A DNA stretch of 64,000 nucleotides from Escarpia spicata. Lineage: Eukaryota > Annelida > Polychaeta > Sabellida > Siboglinidae. The number at the start of each line of letters is the position of its first letter. The stretch's first letter is position 1. Positions 53,097 through 64,000 of the stretch are shown piece after piece. The notes beneath the pieces are model-generated. The model did not search any database. It was not told the origin of the DNA and saw only the letters and a program-made list of their open reading frames with translations. The DNA is taken from positions 1,736,001 through 1,800,000 of the forward strand of contig OZ023206.1 of assembly GCA_963995525.1 (NCBI GenBank), given 5' to 3'. A program made the position numbers and the translations under genes.

Positions 53097-54074
53097 TTTC
53101 GAAAAAAATTAATACAAATCACAGCAAAACGGTATTTGTAGTGCCCTTTTTTCGGCGGAAGAATCTTTAATGTTGTCTTACCCCAAATATATGTTTTGCA
53201 CGTTACAAATCTTCATGAAGGCTAGATTGATATCAAGCTACACACATAACTAGATTAACCCCAAATGGGAATGCATGTTACCGTTTTATCCCCGTCATGT
53301 AAGTTACAAGAACATATTACGTAAGTTATAGGTGTGAAAACTCATCCCCATTTGATGTTTTATCTTGTGTAAAGCAGCAGTACATTCAGTACTCACGAGA
53401 CAAACATGTCCCATGTCAAAATGTTCGAAAAAAATTAATGCATATCACCGCAAAACGGTATTTGTAGTGCACTTTTTTCGGCGGAAGGAACCTTAATGTG
53501 GTCTTACCCCAAATAGATGTTTTGCACGTTACAAATCTTCACGAAGGCTAGATTGATATCAAGCTACACACATAACTAGATTAACCCCAAATGGGAATGC
53601 ATGTTACCGTTTTATCCCCGTCACGTAAGTTACAAGAACATATTACGTAAGTTATAGGTGTGAAAACTCATCCCCATTTGAAATTTTTTCTTGTCTAAAG
53701 CAGCTGTTCCTTCAGTACTCACGAGACAAACATGTCCCATGTCAAAGTGTTCGAAAAACATTAATGCATATCACAGCAAAACGGTATTTGTAGTGCACTT
53801 TTTTCGGCGGAAGGATCCTTAATGTGGTCTTATCCCAAATAGATGATTTGCTTGTTACAAATCTTCACGAAGGCTAGATTGATATCAAGCTACACACATA
53901 ACTAGATTAACCCCAAATGGGAATGCATGTTACCGTTTTATCCCCGTCACGTAAGTTACAAGAACATATTACGTAAGTTATAGGTGTGAAAACTCATCCC
54001 CATTTGAAGTTTTTTCTTGTCTAAAGCAGCAGTACCTTCAGTACTCACGAGACAAACATGTCCCATATCAAAGT
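53097..54074 (+). repeat. Island of three diverged monomers
   Basis: These three monomers hold an unusual density of private changes. Examples are TTAATACAAATC, GTGCCCTTTT, GAAGAATCTTTAATGTTG, CTTCATGAAGG, ATCACCGC, GGAAGGAACC, GAAATTTTTTC, GCAGCTGTTCC, CGAAAAACATT, CTTATCCC, GATGATTTGC and CTTGTTAC. Length and order of landmarks are normal, so they are in register with the rest. They look like copies that escaped the local homogenisation. Confidence 0.88.
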
Positions 54075-55378
54075 TTTCGAAAAAAATTAATGCAAATCAC
54101 AGCAAAACGGTATTTGTAGTGCACTTTTTTCGGCGGAAGGATCCTTAATGTGGTCTTACCCCAAATAGATGTTTTGCATGTTACAAATCTTCACGAAGGG
54201 TAGATTGATATCAAGCTACACACATAACTAGATTAACCCCAAATGGGAATGCATGTTACCGTTTTATCCCCGTCACGTAAGTTACAAGAACATATTACGT
54301 AAGTTATAGGTGTGAAAACTCATCCCCATTTGAAGTTTTTTCTTGTCTAAAGCAGCAGTACCTTCAGTACTCACGAGACAAACATGTCCCATATCAAAGT
54401 TTTCGAAAAAAATTAATGCAAATCACAGCAGAACGGTATTTGTAGTGCACTTTTTTCGGCGGAAGGATCTTTAATGTGGTCTTACCCCAAATATATGTTT
54501 TGCACGTTACAAATCTTCACGAAGGCTAGATTGATATCAAGCTACACACATAACTAGATTAACCCCAAATGGGAATGCATGTTACCGTTTTATCCCCGTC
54601 ACGTAAGTTACAAGAACATATTACGTAAGTTATAGGTGTGAAAACTCATCCCCATTTGATGTTTTATTTTGTCTAAAGCAGCAGTACATTCAGTACTCAC
54701 GAGACAAACATGTCCCATGTCAAAATGTTCGAAAAAAATTAATGCATATCACAGCAAAACGGTATTTGTAGTGCACTTTTTTCGGCGGAAGGATCCTTAA
54801 TGTGGTCTTACCCCAAATAGATGTTTTGCATGTTACAAATCTTCACGAAGGCTAGATTGATATCATGCTACACACATAACTAGATTAACCCCAAATGGGA
54901 ATGCATGTTACCGTTTTATCCCCGTCACGTAAGTTACAAGAACATATTACGTAAGTTATAGGTGTGAAAACTCATCCCCATTTGATGTTTTATCTTGTGT
55001 AAAGCAGCAGTACATTCAGTACTCACGAGACAAACATGTCCCATGTCAAAATGTTCGAAAAAAATTAATGCATATCACAGCAAAACGGTATTTGTAGTGC
55101 ACTTTTTTCGGCGGAAGGATTCTTAATGTGGTCTTACCCCAAATAGATGTTTTGCATGTTACAAATCTTCACGAAGGCTAGATTGATATCATGCTACACA
55201 CATAACTAGATTAACCCCAAATGGGAATGCATGTTACCGTTTTATCCCCGTCACGTAAGTTACAAGAACATATTACGTAAGTTATAGGTGTGAAAATTCA
55301 TCCCCATTTGATGTTTTATCTTGTCTAAAGCAGCAGTACATTCAGTACTCACGAGACAAACATGTCCCATGTAAAAAT
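54075..55378 (+). repeat. Four ordinary monomers (B, T, S-like, S-like)
   Basis: B and T are near consensus, except CAGCAGAACGG near 54428. The last two have ATCATGC. The final one (55053) has GGATTCTTAATG, which also appears at 60007, and AATTCATCC. The next block is a tandem duplication whose left junction partner is this last monomer. Confidence 0.88.
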
Positions 55379-57334
55379 GTTCGAAAAAAATTAATGCAAA
55401 TCACAGCAAAACGGTATTTGTAGTGCACTTTTTTCGGCGGAAGGATCTTTAATGTGGTCTTACCCCAAATATATGTTTTGCACGTTACAAATCTTCACGA
55501 AGGCTAGATTGATATCAAGCTACAAACATAACTAGATTAACCCCAAATGGGAATGCATGTTACCGTTTTATCCCCGTCACGTAAGTTACAAGAACATATT
55601 ACGTAAGTTATAGGTGTGAAAACTCATCCCCATTTGATGTTTTATCTTGTGTAAAGCAGCAGTACATTCAGTACTCACGAGACAAACATGTCCCATGTCA
55701 ACATGTTCGAAAAAAATTAATGCATATCACAGCAAAACGGTATTTGTAGTGCACTTTTTTCGGCGGAAGGATCCTTAATGTGGTCTTACCCCAAATAGAT
55801 GTTTTGCATGTTACAAATCTTAACGAAGGGTAGATTGATATCAAACTACACACATAACTAGATTAACCCCAAATGGGAATGCATGTTACCGTTTTATCCC
55901 CGTCACGTAAGTTACAAGAACATATTACGTAAGTCATAGGTGTGAAAACTCATCCCCATTTGAAGTTTTTTCTTGTCTAAAGCAGCAGTACCTTCAGTAC
56001 TCACGAGACAAACATGTCCCATATCAAAGTTTTCGAAAAAAATTAATGCAAATCACAGCAAAACGGTATTTGTAGTGCACTTTTTTCGGCAGAAGAATCC
56101 TTAATGTGGTCTTACCCCAAATAGATGTTTTGCATGTTACAAATCTTCACGAAGGGTAGATTGATATCAAGCTACACACATAACTAGATTAACCCCAAAT
56201 GGGAATGCATGTTACCGTTTTATCCCCGTCACGTAAGTTACAAGAACATATTACGTAAGTTATAGGTGTGAAAACTCATCCCCATTTGAATTTTTTTCTT
56301 GTCTAAAGCAGCAGTACCTTCAGTACTCACGAGACAAACATGTCCCATATCAAAGTTTTCGAAAAAAATTAATGCAAATCACAGCAAAACGGTATTTGTA
56401 GTGCACTTTTTTCGGCGGAAGGATCTTTAATGTGGTCTTACCCCAAATATATGTTTTGCACGTTACAAATCTTCACGAAGGCTAGATTGATATCAAGCTA
56501 CACACATAACTAGATTAACCCCAAATGGGAATGCATGTTACCGTTTTATCCCCGTCACGTAAGTTACAAGAACATATTACGTAAGTTATAGGTGTGAAAA
56601 CTCATCCCGATTTGAAGTTTTTTCTTGTCTAAAGCAGCAGTACCTTCAGTACTCACGAGACAAACATGTCCCATATCAAAGTTTTCGAAAAAAATTAATG
56701 CAAATCACAGCAAAACGGTATTTGTAGTGCACTTTTTTCGGCGGAAGGATCCTTAATGTGGTCTTACCCCAAATAGATGTTTTGCATGTTACAAATCTTC
56801 ACGAAGGGTAGATTGATATCAAGCTACACACATAACTAGATTAACCCCAAATGGGAATGCATGTTACCGTTTTATCCCCGTCACGTAAGTTACAAGAACA
56901 TATTACGTAAGTTATAGGTGTGAAAACTCATCCCCATTTGAAGTTTTTTCTTGTCTAAAGCAGCAGTACCTTCAGTACTCACGAGACAAACATGTCCCAT
57001 ATCAAAGTTTTCGAAAAAAATTAATGCAAATCACAGCAAAACGGTATTTGTAGTGCAATTTTTTCGGCGGAAGGATCTTTAATGTGGTCTTACCCCAAAT
57101 ATATGTTTTGCACGTTACAAATCTTCACGAAGGCTAGATTGATATCAAGCTACACACATAACTAGATTAACCCCAAATGGGAATGCATGTTACCGTTTTA
57201 TCCCCGTCACGTAAGTTACAAGAACATATTACGTAAGTTATAGGTGTGAAAATTCATCCCCATTTGATGTTTTATCTTGTCTAAAGCAGCAGTACATTCA
57301 GTACTCACGAGACAAACATGTCCCATGTAAAAAT
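55379..57334 (+). repeat. 6-monomer tandem duplication (1956 bp), copy 1
   Basis: Exactly 6 x 326 bp. Diagnostic changes are CTACAAACATAAC near 55519, ATCAAACTAC near 55840, AAGTCATAGG near 55931, GGCAGAAGAATCC near 56088, TTTGAATTTTTTTC near 56284, CATCCCGATTTG near 56604 and GTGCAATTTTTTC near 57053. All recur at +1956. The last monomer (57009) starts as T and ends as the S-like monomer at 55053 does (AATTCATCC, GTAAAAATG), placing the junction at about 57148-57250. Confidence 0.94.
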
Positions 57335-59290
57335 GTTCGAAAAAAATTAATGCAAATCACAGCAAAACGGTATTTGTAGTGCACTTTTTTCGGCGGAAGG
57401 ATCTTTAATGTGGTCTTACCCCAAATATATGTTTTGCACGTTACAAATCTTCACGAAGGCTAGATTGATATCAAGCTACAAACATAACTAGATTAACCCC
57501 AAATGGGAATGCATGTTACCGTTTTATCCCCGTCACGTAAGTTACAAGAACATATTACGTAAGTTATAGGTGTGAAAACTCATCCCCATTTGATGTTTTA
57601 TCTTGTGTAAAGCAGCAGTACATTCAGTACTCACGAGACAAACATGTCCCATGTCAACATGTTCGAAAAAAATTAATGCATATCACAGCAAAACGGTATT
57701 TGTAGTGCACTTTTTTCGGCGGAAGGATCCTTAATGTGGTCTTACCCCAAATAGATGTTTTGCATGTTACAAATCTTAACGAAGGGTAGATTGATATCAA
57801 ACTACACACATAACTAGATTAACCCCAAATGGGAATGCATGTTACCGTTTTATCCCCGTCACGTAAGTTACAAGAACATATTACGTAAGTCATAGGTGTG
57901 AAAACTCATCCCCATTTGAAGTTTTTTCTTGTCTAAAGCAGCAGTACCTTCAGTACTCACGAGACAAACATGTCCCATATCAAAGTTTTCGAAAAAAATT
58001 AATGCAAATCACAGCAAAACGGTATTTGTAGTGCACTTTTTTCGGCAGAAGAATCCTTAATGTGGTCTTACCCCAAATAGATGTTTTGCATGTTACAAAT
58101 CTTCACGAAGGGTAGATTGATATCAAGCTACACACATAACTAGATTAACCCCAAATGGGAATGCATGTTACCGTTTTATCCCCGTCACGTAAGTTACAAG
58201 AACATATTACGTAAGTTATAGGTGTGAAAACTCATCCCCATTTGAATTTTTTTCTTGTCTAAAGCAGCAGTACCTTCAGTACTCACGAGACAAACATGTC
58301 CCATATCAAAGTTTTCGAAAAAAATTAATGCAAATCACAGCAAAACGGTATTTGTAGTGCACTTTTTTCGGCGGAAGGATCTTTAATGTGGTCTTACCCC
58401 AAATATATGTTTTGCACGTTACAAATCTTCACGAAGGCTAGATTGATATCAAGCTACACACATAACTAGATTAACCCCAAATGGGAATGCATGTTACCGT
58501 TTTATCCCCGTCACGTAAGTTACAAGAACATATTACGTAAGTTATAGGTGTGAAAACTCATCCCGATTTGAAGTTTTTTCTTGTCTAAAGCAGCAGTACC
58601 TTCAGTACTCACGAGACAAACATGTCCCATATCAAAGTTTTCGAAAAAAATTAATGCAAATCACAGCAAAACGGTATTTGTAGTGCACTTTTTTCGGCGG
58701 AAGGATCCTTAATGTGGTCTTACACCAAATAGATGTTTTGCATGTTACAAATCTTCACGAAGGGTAGATTGATATCAAGCTACACACATAACTAGATTAA
58801 CCCCAAATGGGAATGCATGTTACCGTTTTATCCCCGTCACGTAAGTTACAAGAACATATTACGTAAGTTATAGGTGTGAAAACTCATCCCCATTTGAAGT
58901 TTTTTCTTGTCTAAAGCAGCAGTACCTTCAGTACTCACGAGACAAACATGTCCCATATCAAAGTTTTCGAAAAAAATTAATGCAAATCACAGCAAAACGG
59001 TATTTGTAGTGCAATTTTTTCGGCGGAAGGATCTTTAATGTGGTCTTACCCCAAATATATGTTTTGCACGTTACAAATCTTCACGAAGGCTAGATTGATA
59101 TCAAGCTACACACATAACTAGATTAACCCCAAATGGGAATGCATGTTACCGTTTTATCCCCGTCACGTAAGTTACAAGAACATATTACGTAAGTTATAGG
59201 TGTGAAAACTCATCCCCATTTGATGTTTTATTTTGTCTAAAGCAGCAGTACATTCAGTACTCACGAGACAAACATGTCCCATGTCAAAAT
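57335..59290 (+). repeat. 6-monomer tandem duplication (1956 bp), copy 2
   Basis: It carries every diagnostic change of the preceding copy. The only internal difference I saw is CTTACACCAAAT near 58720, where copy 1 has CTTACCCCAAAT. The last monomer ends in the ordinary T fashion (AACTCATCC, ATTTTGTC, GTCAAAATG), which is the original right flank before duplication. Confidence 0.94.
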
Positions 59291-61571
59291 GTTCGAAAAA
59301 AATTAATGCATATCACAGCAAAACGGTATTTGTAGTGCACTTTTTTCGGCGGAAGGATCCTTAATGTGGTCTTACCCCAAATGGATGTTTTGCATGTTAC
59401 AAATCTTCACGAAGGCTAGATTGATATCATGCTACACACATAACTAGATTAACCCCAAATGGGAATGCATGTTACCGTTTTATCCCCGTCACGTAAGTTA
59501 CAAGAACATATTACGTAAGTTATAGGTGTGAAAACTTATCCCCATTTGATGTTTTATCTTGTCTAAAGCAGCAGTACATTCAGTACTCACGAGACAAACA
59601 TGTCCCATGTAAAAATGTTCGAAAAAAATTAATGCATATCACAGCAAAACGGTATTTGTAGTGCACTTTTTTCGGCGGAAGGATTTTAATATGGTCTTAC
59701 CCCAAATATATGTTTTGCACGTTACAAATCTTCACGAAGGCTAGATTGATATCAAGCTACACACATAACTAGATTAACCCCAAATGGGAATGCATGTTAC
59801 CGTTTTATCCCCGTCATGTAAGTTACAAGAACATATTACGTAAGTTATAGGTGTGAAAACTCATCCCCATTTGATGTTTTATCTTGTGTAAAGCAGCAGT
59901 ACATTCAGTACTCACGAGACAAACATGTCCCATGTCAAAATGTTCGAAAAAAATTAATGCATATCACAGCAAAACGGTATTTGTAGTGCACTTTTTTCGG
60001 CGGAAGGATTCTTAATGTGGTCTTACCCCAAATAGATGTTTTGCATGTTACAAATCTTCACGAAGGCTAGATTGATATCATGCTACACACATAACTAGAT
60101 TAACCCCAAATGGGAATGCATGTTACCGTTTTATCCCCGTCACGTAAGTTACAAGAACATATTACGTAAGTTATAGGTGTGAAAATTCATCCCCATTTGA
60201 TGTTTTATCTTGTCTAAAGCAGCAGTACATTCAGTACTCACGAGACAAACATGTCCCATGTAAAAATGTTCGAAAAAAATTAATGCAAATCACAGCAAAA
60301 CGGTATTTGTAGTGCACTTTTTTCGGCGGAAGGATCTTTAATGTGGTCTTACCCCAAATATATGTTTTGCACGTTACAAATCTTCACGAAGGCTAGATTG
60401 ATATCAAGCTACACACATAACTAGATTAACCCCAAATGGGAATGCATGTTACCGTTTTATCCCCGTCACGTAAGTTACAAGAACATATTACGTAAGTTAT
60501 AGGTGTGAAAACTCATCCCCATTTGATGTTTTATCTTGTGTAAAGCAGCAGTACATTCAGTACTCACGAGACAAACATGTCCCATGTCAACATGTTCGAA
60601 AAAAATTAATGCATATCACAGCAAAACGGTATTTGTAGTGCACTTTTTTCGGCGGAAGGATCCTTAATGTGGTCTTACCCCAAATAGATGTTTTGCATGT
60701 TACAAATCTTAACGAAGGGTAGATTGATATCAAACTACACACATAACTAGATTAACCCCAAATGGGAATGCATGTTACCGTTTTATCCCCGTCACGTAAG
60801 TTACAAGAACATATTACGTAAGTTATAGGTGTGAAAACTCATCCCCATTTGAAGTTTTTTCTTGTCTAAAGCAGCAGTACCTTCAGTACTCACGAGACAA
60901 ACATGTCCCATATCAAAGTTTTCGAAAAAAATTAATGCAAATCACAGCAAAACGGTATTTGTAGTGCACTTTTTTCGGCGGAAGGATCTTTAATGTGGTC
61001 TTACCCCAAATATATGTTTTGCACGTTACAAATCTTCACGAAGGCTAGATTGATATCAAGCTACACACATAACTAGATTAACCCCAAATGGGAATGCATG
61101 TTACCGTTTTATCCCCGTCACGTAAGTTACAAGAACATATTACGTAAGTTATAGGTGTGAAAACTCATCCCCATTTGATGTTTTATTTTGTCTAAAGCAG
61201 CAGTACATTCAGTACTCACGAGACAAACATGTCCCATGTCAAAATGTTCGAAAAAAATTAATGCATATCACAGCAAAACGGTATTTGTAGTGCACTTTTT
61301 TCGGCGGAAGGATCCTTAATGTGGTCTTACCCCAAATAGATGTTTTGCATGTTACAAATCTTCACGAAGGCTAGATTGATATCAAGCTACACACATAACT
61401 AGATTAACCCCAAATGGGAATGCATGATACCGTTTTATCCCCGTCACGTAAGTTACAAGAACATATTACGTAAGTTATAGGTGTGAAAACTCATCCCCAT
61501 TTGAAGTTTTTTCTTGTCTAAAGCAGCAGTACCTTCAGTACTCACGAGACAAACATGTCCCATATCAAAGT
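59291..61571 (+). repeat. Seven mixed monomers before the second head copy
   Basis: The run includes an S-like monomer with AAATGGATG near 59380, and a monomer at about 59617 with GGATTTTAATATGG, a 1-bp deletion like O but with CATATC at the start. It also has GGATTCTTAATG near 60007 and ATCAAACTAC near 60730, both shared with the 55.0-57.8 kb region. So part of it, about 59.9-60.8 kb, is a relative of that region without the duplication. T and D monomers then lead into O at 61572. Confidence 0.87.
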
Positions 61572-63525
61572 TTTCGAAAAAAAGTAATGCAAATCACAGC
61601 AAAACGGTATTTGCAGTGCATTTTTTTCGGCGGAAGGATTTTAATGTGGTCTTACCCCAAATATATATTTTGCACGTTACAAATCTTCACGAAGGCTAGA
61701 TTGATATCAAGCTACACACATAACTAGATTAACCCCAAATGGGAATGCATGTTAACGTTTTATCCCCGTCATGTAAGTTACAAGAACATATTACGTAAGT
61801 TATAGGTGTGAAAACTCATCCCCATTTGATGTTTTATCTTGTGTAAAGCAGCAGTACATTCAGTACTCACGAGACAAACATGTCCCATGTCAAAATGTTC
61901 GAAAAAAATTAATGCATATCACAGCAAAACGGTATTTGTAGTGCACTTTTTTCGGCGGAAGGATCCTTAATGTGGTCTTACCCCAAATAGATGTTTTGCA
62001 TGTTACAAATCTTCACGAAGGCTAGATTGATATCATGCTACACACATAACTAGATTAACCCCAAATGGGAATGCATGTTACCGTTTTATCCCCGTCACGT
62101 AAGTTACAAGAACATATTACGTAAGTTATAGGTGTGAAAACTTATCCCCATTTGATGTTTTATCTTGTCTAAAGCAGCAGTACATTCAGTACTCACGAGA
62201 CAAACATGTCCCATGTAAAAATGTTCGAAAAAAATTAATGCATATCACAGCAAAACGGTATTTGTAGTGCACTTTTTTCGGCGGAAGGATCCTTAATGTG
62301 GTCTTACCCCAAATAGATGTTTTGCATGTTACAAATCTTCACGAAGGCTAGATTGATATCATGCTACACACATAACTAGATTAACCCCAAATGGGAATGC
62401 ATGTTACCGTTTTATCCCCGTCACGTAAGTTACAAGAACATATTACGTAAGTTATAGGTGTGAAAACTTATCCCCATTTGATGTTTTATCTTGTCTAAAG
62501 CAGCAGTACATTCAGTACTCACGAGACAAACATGTCCCATGTAAAAATGTTCGAAAAAAATTAATGCATATCACAGCAAAACGGTATTTGTAGTGCACTT
62601 TTTTCGGCGGAAGGATCCTTAATGTGGTCTTACCCCAAATAGATGTTTTGCATGTTACAAATCTTCACGAAGGCTAGATTGATATCAAGCTACACACATA
62701 ACTAGATTAACCCCAAATGGGAATGCATGATACCGTTTTATCCCCGTCACGTAAGTTACAAGAACATATTACGTAAGTTATAGGTGTGAAAACTCATCCC
62801 CATTTGAAGTTTTTTCTTGTCTAAAGCAGCAGTACCTTCAGTACTCACGAGACAAACATGTCCCATATCAAAGTTTTCGAAAAAAATTAATGCAAATCAC
62901 AGCAAAACGGTATTTGCAGTGCATTTTTTTCGGCGGAAGGATTTTAATGTGGTCTTACCCCAAATAGATGTTTTGCATGTTACAAATCTTCACGAAGGCT
63001 AGATTGATATCAAGCTACACACATAACTAGATTAACCCCAAATGGGAATGCATGTTACCGTTTTATCCCCGTCACGTAAGTTACAAGAACATATTACGTA
63101 AGTTATAGGTGTGAAAACTCATCCCCATTTGATGTTTTATCTTGTGTAAAGCAGCAGTACATTCAGTACTCAGGAGACAAACATGTCCCATGTCAACATG
63201 TTCGAAAAAAATTAATGCATATCACAGCAAAACGTTATTTGTAGTGCACTTTTTTCGGCGGAAGGATCCTTAATGTGGTCTTACCCCAAATAGATGTTTT
63301 GCATGTTACAAATCTTAACGAAGGGTAGATTGATATCAAGCTACACACATAACTAGATTAACCCCAAATGGGAATGCATGTTACCGTTTTATCCCCGTCA
63401 CGTAAGTTACAAGAACATATTACGTAAGTTATAGGTGTGAAAACTCATCCCCATTTGAAGTTTTTTCTTGTCTAAAGCAGCAGTACCTTCAGTACTCACG
63501 AGACAAACATGTCCCATATCAAAGT
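61572..63525 (+). repeat. Higher-order-like head O-S-S-D-O2-L, copy B
   Basis: This repeats 49513-51466 at +12059 bp, including GTGAAAACTC in O, the rare TACTCAGGAGAC near 63168 and the following AAAAAAATAAATGC start. One difference seen is ATATATATTTTGC near 61663 in O, where copy A has ATATATGTTTTGC. The shared tract starts at about 60.8 kb on the left and ends before GGATCTTTA near 63591, where copy A has GGATCCTTA. Confidence 0.92.
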
Positions 63526-64000
63526 TTTCGAAAAAAATAAATGCAAATCACAGCAAAACGGTATTTGTAGTGCACTTTTTTCGGCGGAAGGATCTTTAAT
63601 GTGGTCTTACCCCAAATATATGTTTTGCACGTTACAAATCTTCACGAAGGCTAGATTGATATCAAGCTACACACATAACTAGATTAACCCCAAATGGGAA
63701 TGCATGTTACCGTTTTATCCCCGTCACGTAAGTTACAAGAACATATTACGTAAGTTATAGGTGTGAAAACTCATCCCCATTTGATGTTTTATTTTGTCTA
63801 AAGCAGCAGTACATTCAGTACTCACGAGACAAACATGTCCCATGTCAAAATGTTCGAAAAAAATTAATGCATATCACAGCAAAACGGTATTTGTAGTGCA
63901 CTTTTTTCGGCGGAAGGATCCTTAATGTGGTCTTACCCCAAATATATGTTTTGCACGTTACAAATCTTCACGAAGGCTAGATTGATATCAAGCTACACAC
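63526..64000 (+). repeat. Final full monomer and a 149-bp partial monomer
   Basis: The monomer at 63526 starts with the B-type TAAATGC mark shared with 51467 but continues as T (GGATCTTTA, ATATATG, GCACG, ATTTTGTC). It is therefore a hybrid with its junction between about 63535 and 63591. The last, incomplete monomer (63852-64000) pairs GGATCC with ATATATG and GCACG, and the window ends inside CTACACAC. The array clearly continues beyond the window. Confidence 0.9.

Larger units (their letters stand above)
1..64000 (+). repeat. Head-to-tail satellite DNA array, 326-bp monomer, 196 full copies plus a partial copy
   Basis: The same 326-bp unit recurs without interruption or inversion from the first base to the last. 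Landmarks recur in every unit in the same order: TTCGAA, GTGCAC, GGATCC or a variant, CCCCAAAT, GATATC, ATGCAT, two ACGTAAGTTA boxes, CCCCATTTGA, AGTACT and ACATGT. Neighbouring monomers differ mainly at about a dozen recurrent sites, so the variation is organised into monomer types and higher-order repeats. Long satellite arrays of this kind are known from eukaryotic centromeres and heterochromatin. The array runs off both ends, so its full size and flanks are unknown. The + strand is only the reading direction chosen here; satellites have no inherent coding strand. Confidence 0.99.

Noticed and set aside
1..64000. CRISPR-like array
   Set aside because: There is no short repeat with unique spacers. 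The full 326 bp is repeated, with variants shared between many units, and there are no cas genes.
1..64000. rDNA spacer or tandem gene array
   Set aside because: No rRNA-like segment, long open frame, promoter or terminator recurs in the unit. Multiple in-frame stops occur per monomer in the frames I checked.
1..64000. Transposable element or LTR insertion
   Set aside because: The 326-bp register is unbroken from start to end and the length accounting closes exactly, leaving no room for an inserted element or a target-site duplication.

Overview
The window is one uninterrupted head-to-tail satellite DNA array. Every base from 1 to 64000 belongs to tandem copies of a single 326-bp monomer (about 37% G+C by my count), all in the same orientation. 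I count 196 complete monomers (1-63851) plus a 149-bp partial copy (63852-64000). The length bookkeeping closes exactly: 196 x 326 = 63896, minus three 11-bp deletions, minus eighteen 1-bp deletions, plus six 1-bp insertions = 63851, with four further -1/+1 pairs that cancel. I see no protein-coding gene, rRNA, tRNA, CRISPR array, transposable element or unique sequence. The seventeen 61-codon reading frames, all starting at TTG, are by-products of a repeated 1-bp deletion and are rejected as genes.

This points to a eukaryotic nuclear genome, in centromeric, pericentromeric or other constitutive heterochromatin. A monomer near 2 x 163 bp is dinucleosome-sized, which is common for plant satellites. 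Most monomers carry one BamHI site (GGATCC). From memory, a BamHI satellite of about 326-328 bp (pBV) is the centromeric satellite of beet, Beta vulgaris, so that is a candidate identification that I could not check.

Layout, using a phase in which each monomer starts at GTTCG or its equivalent: (1) 1-6158, 19 monomers, with three units headed by an 11-bp-deleted monomer. (2) 6159-10728, a 7-monomer block duplicated in tandem (2285 bp each). (3) 10729-19530, 27 monomers, largely alternating B/T types, with an echo of block 2 shifted by 3586 bp. (4) 19531-23768, 13 monomers leading into the main higher-order array. (5) 23769-42014, six higher-order repeat (HOR) copies of 8, 11, 9, 9, 10 and 9 monomers. 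(6) 42015-49512, an 11-monomer unit (3586 bp), its partial tandem copy and a dimer duplication. (7) 49513-61571, a HOR-like head, a B/T region, a diverged island (53097-54074), a 6-monomer tandem duplication (1956 bp each) and mixed monomers. (8) 61572-64000, a second copy of the HOR-like head, displaced by 12059 bp from the first.

Monomer type names used below: O = GGATTTTA monomer with a 1-bp deletion, GTAATGC start and TTAACG; O2 = the same deletion with TAGATG and TTACCG; S = ATCATGC with AACTTATCC; S' = S with TGGTTTTA; D = GATACCG with GAAGTTTTTTC; D' = D with TTAAACCC; T = CAAATC, GGATCTTTA, ATATATG, GCACG; B = CAAATC, GGATCC, GAAGGGTA; L = ACGTTATTT with CTTAACGAAGGG; A = GTAATGCAC, GGATATTTA, GAAAGCTA; Q/R = an adjacent pair carrying compensating 1-bp indels; X = monomers like that at 42015.

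The array is a readable record of in-register unequal exchange. Displacements between related segments are whole numbers of monomers, several tandem duplications look almost identical, and several exchange junctions can be placed within tens of bases. All comparisons were made by eye, so identity statements are approximate.
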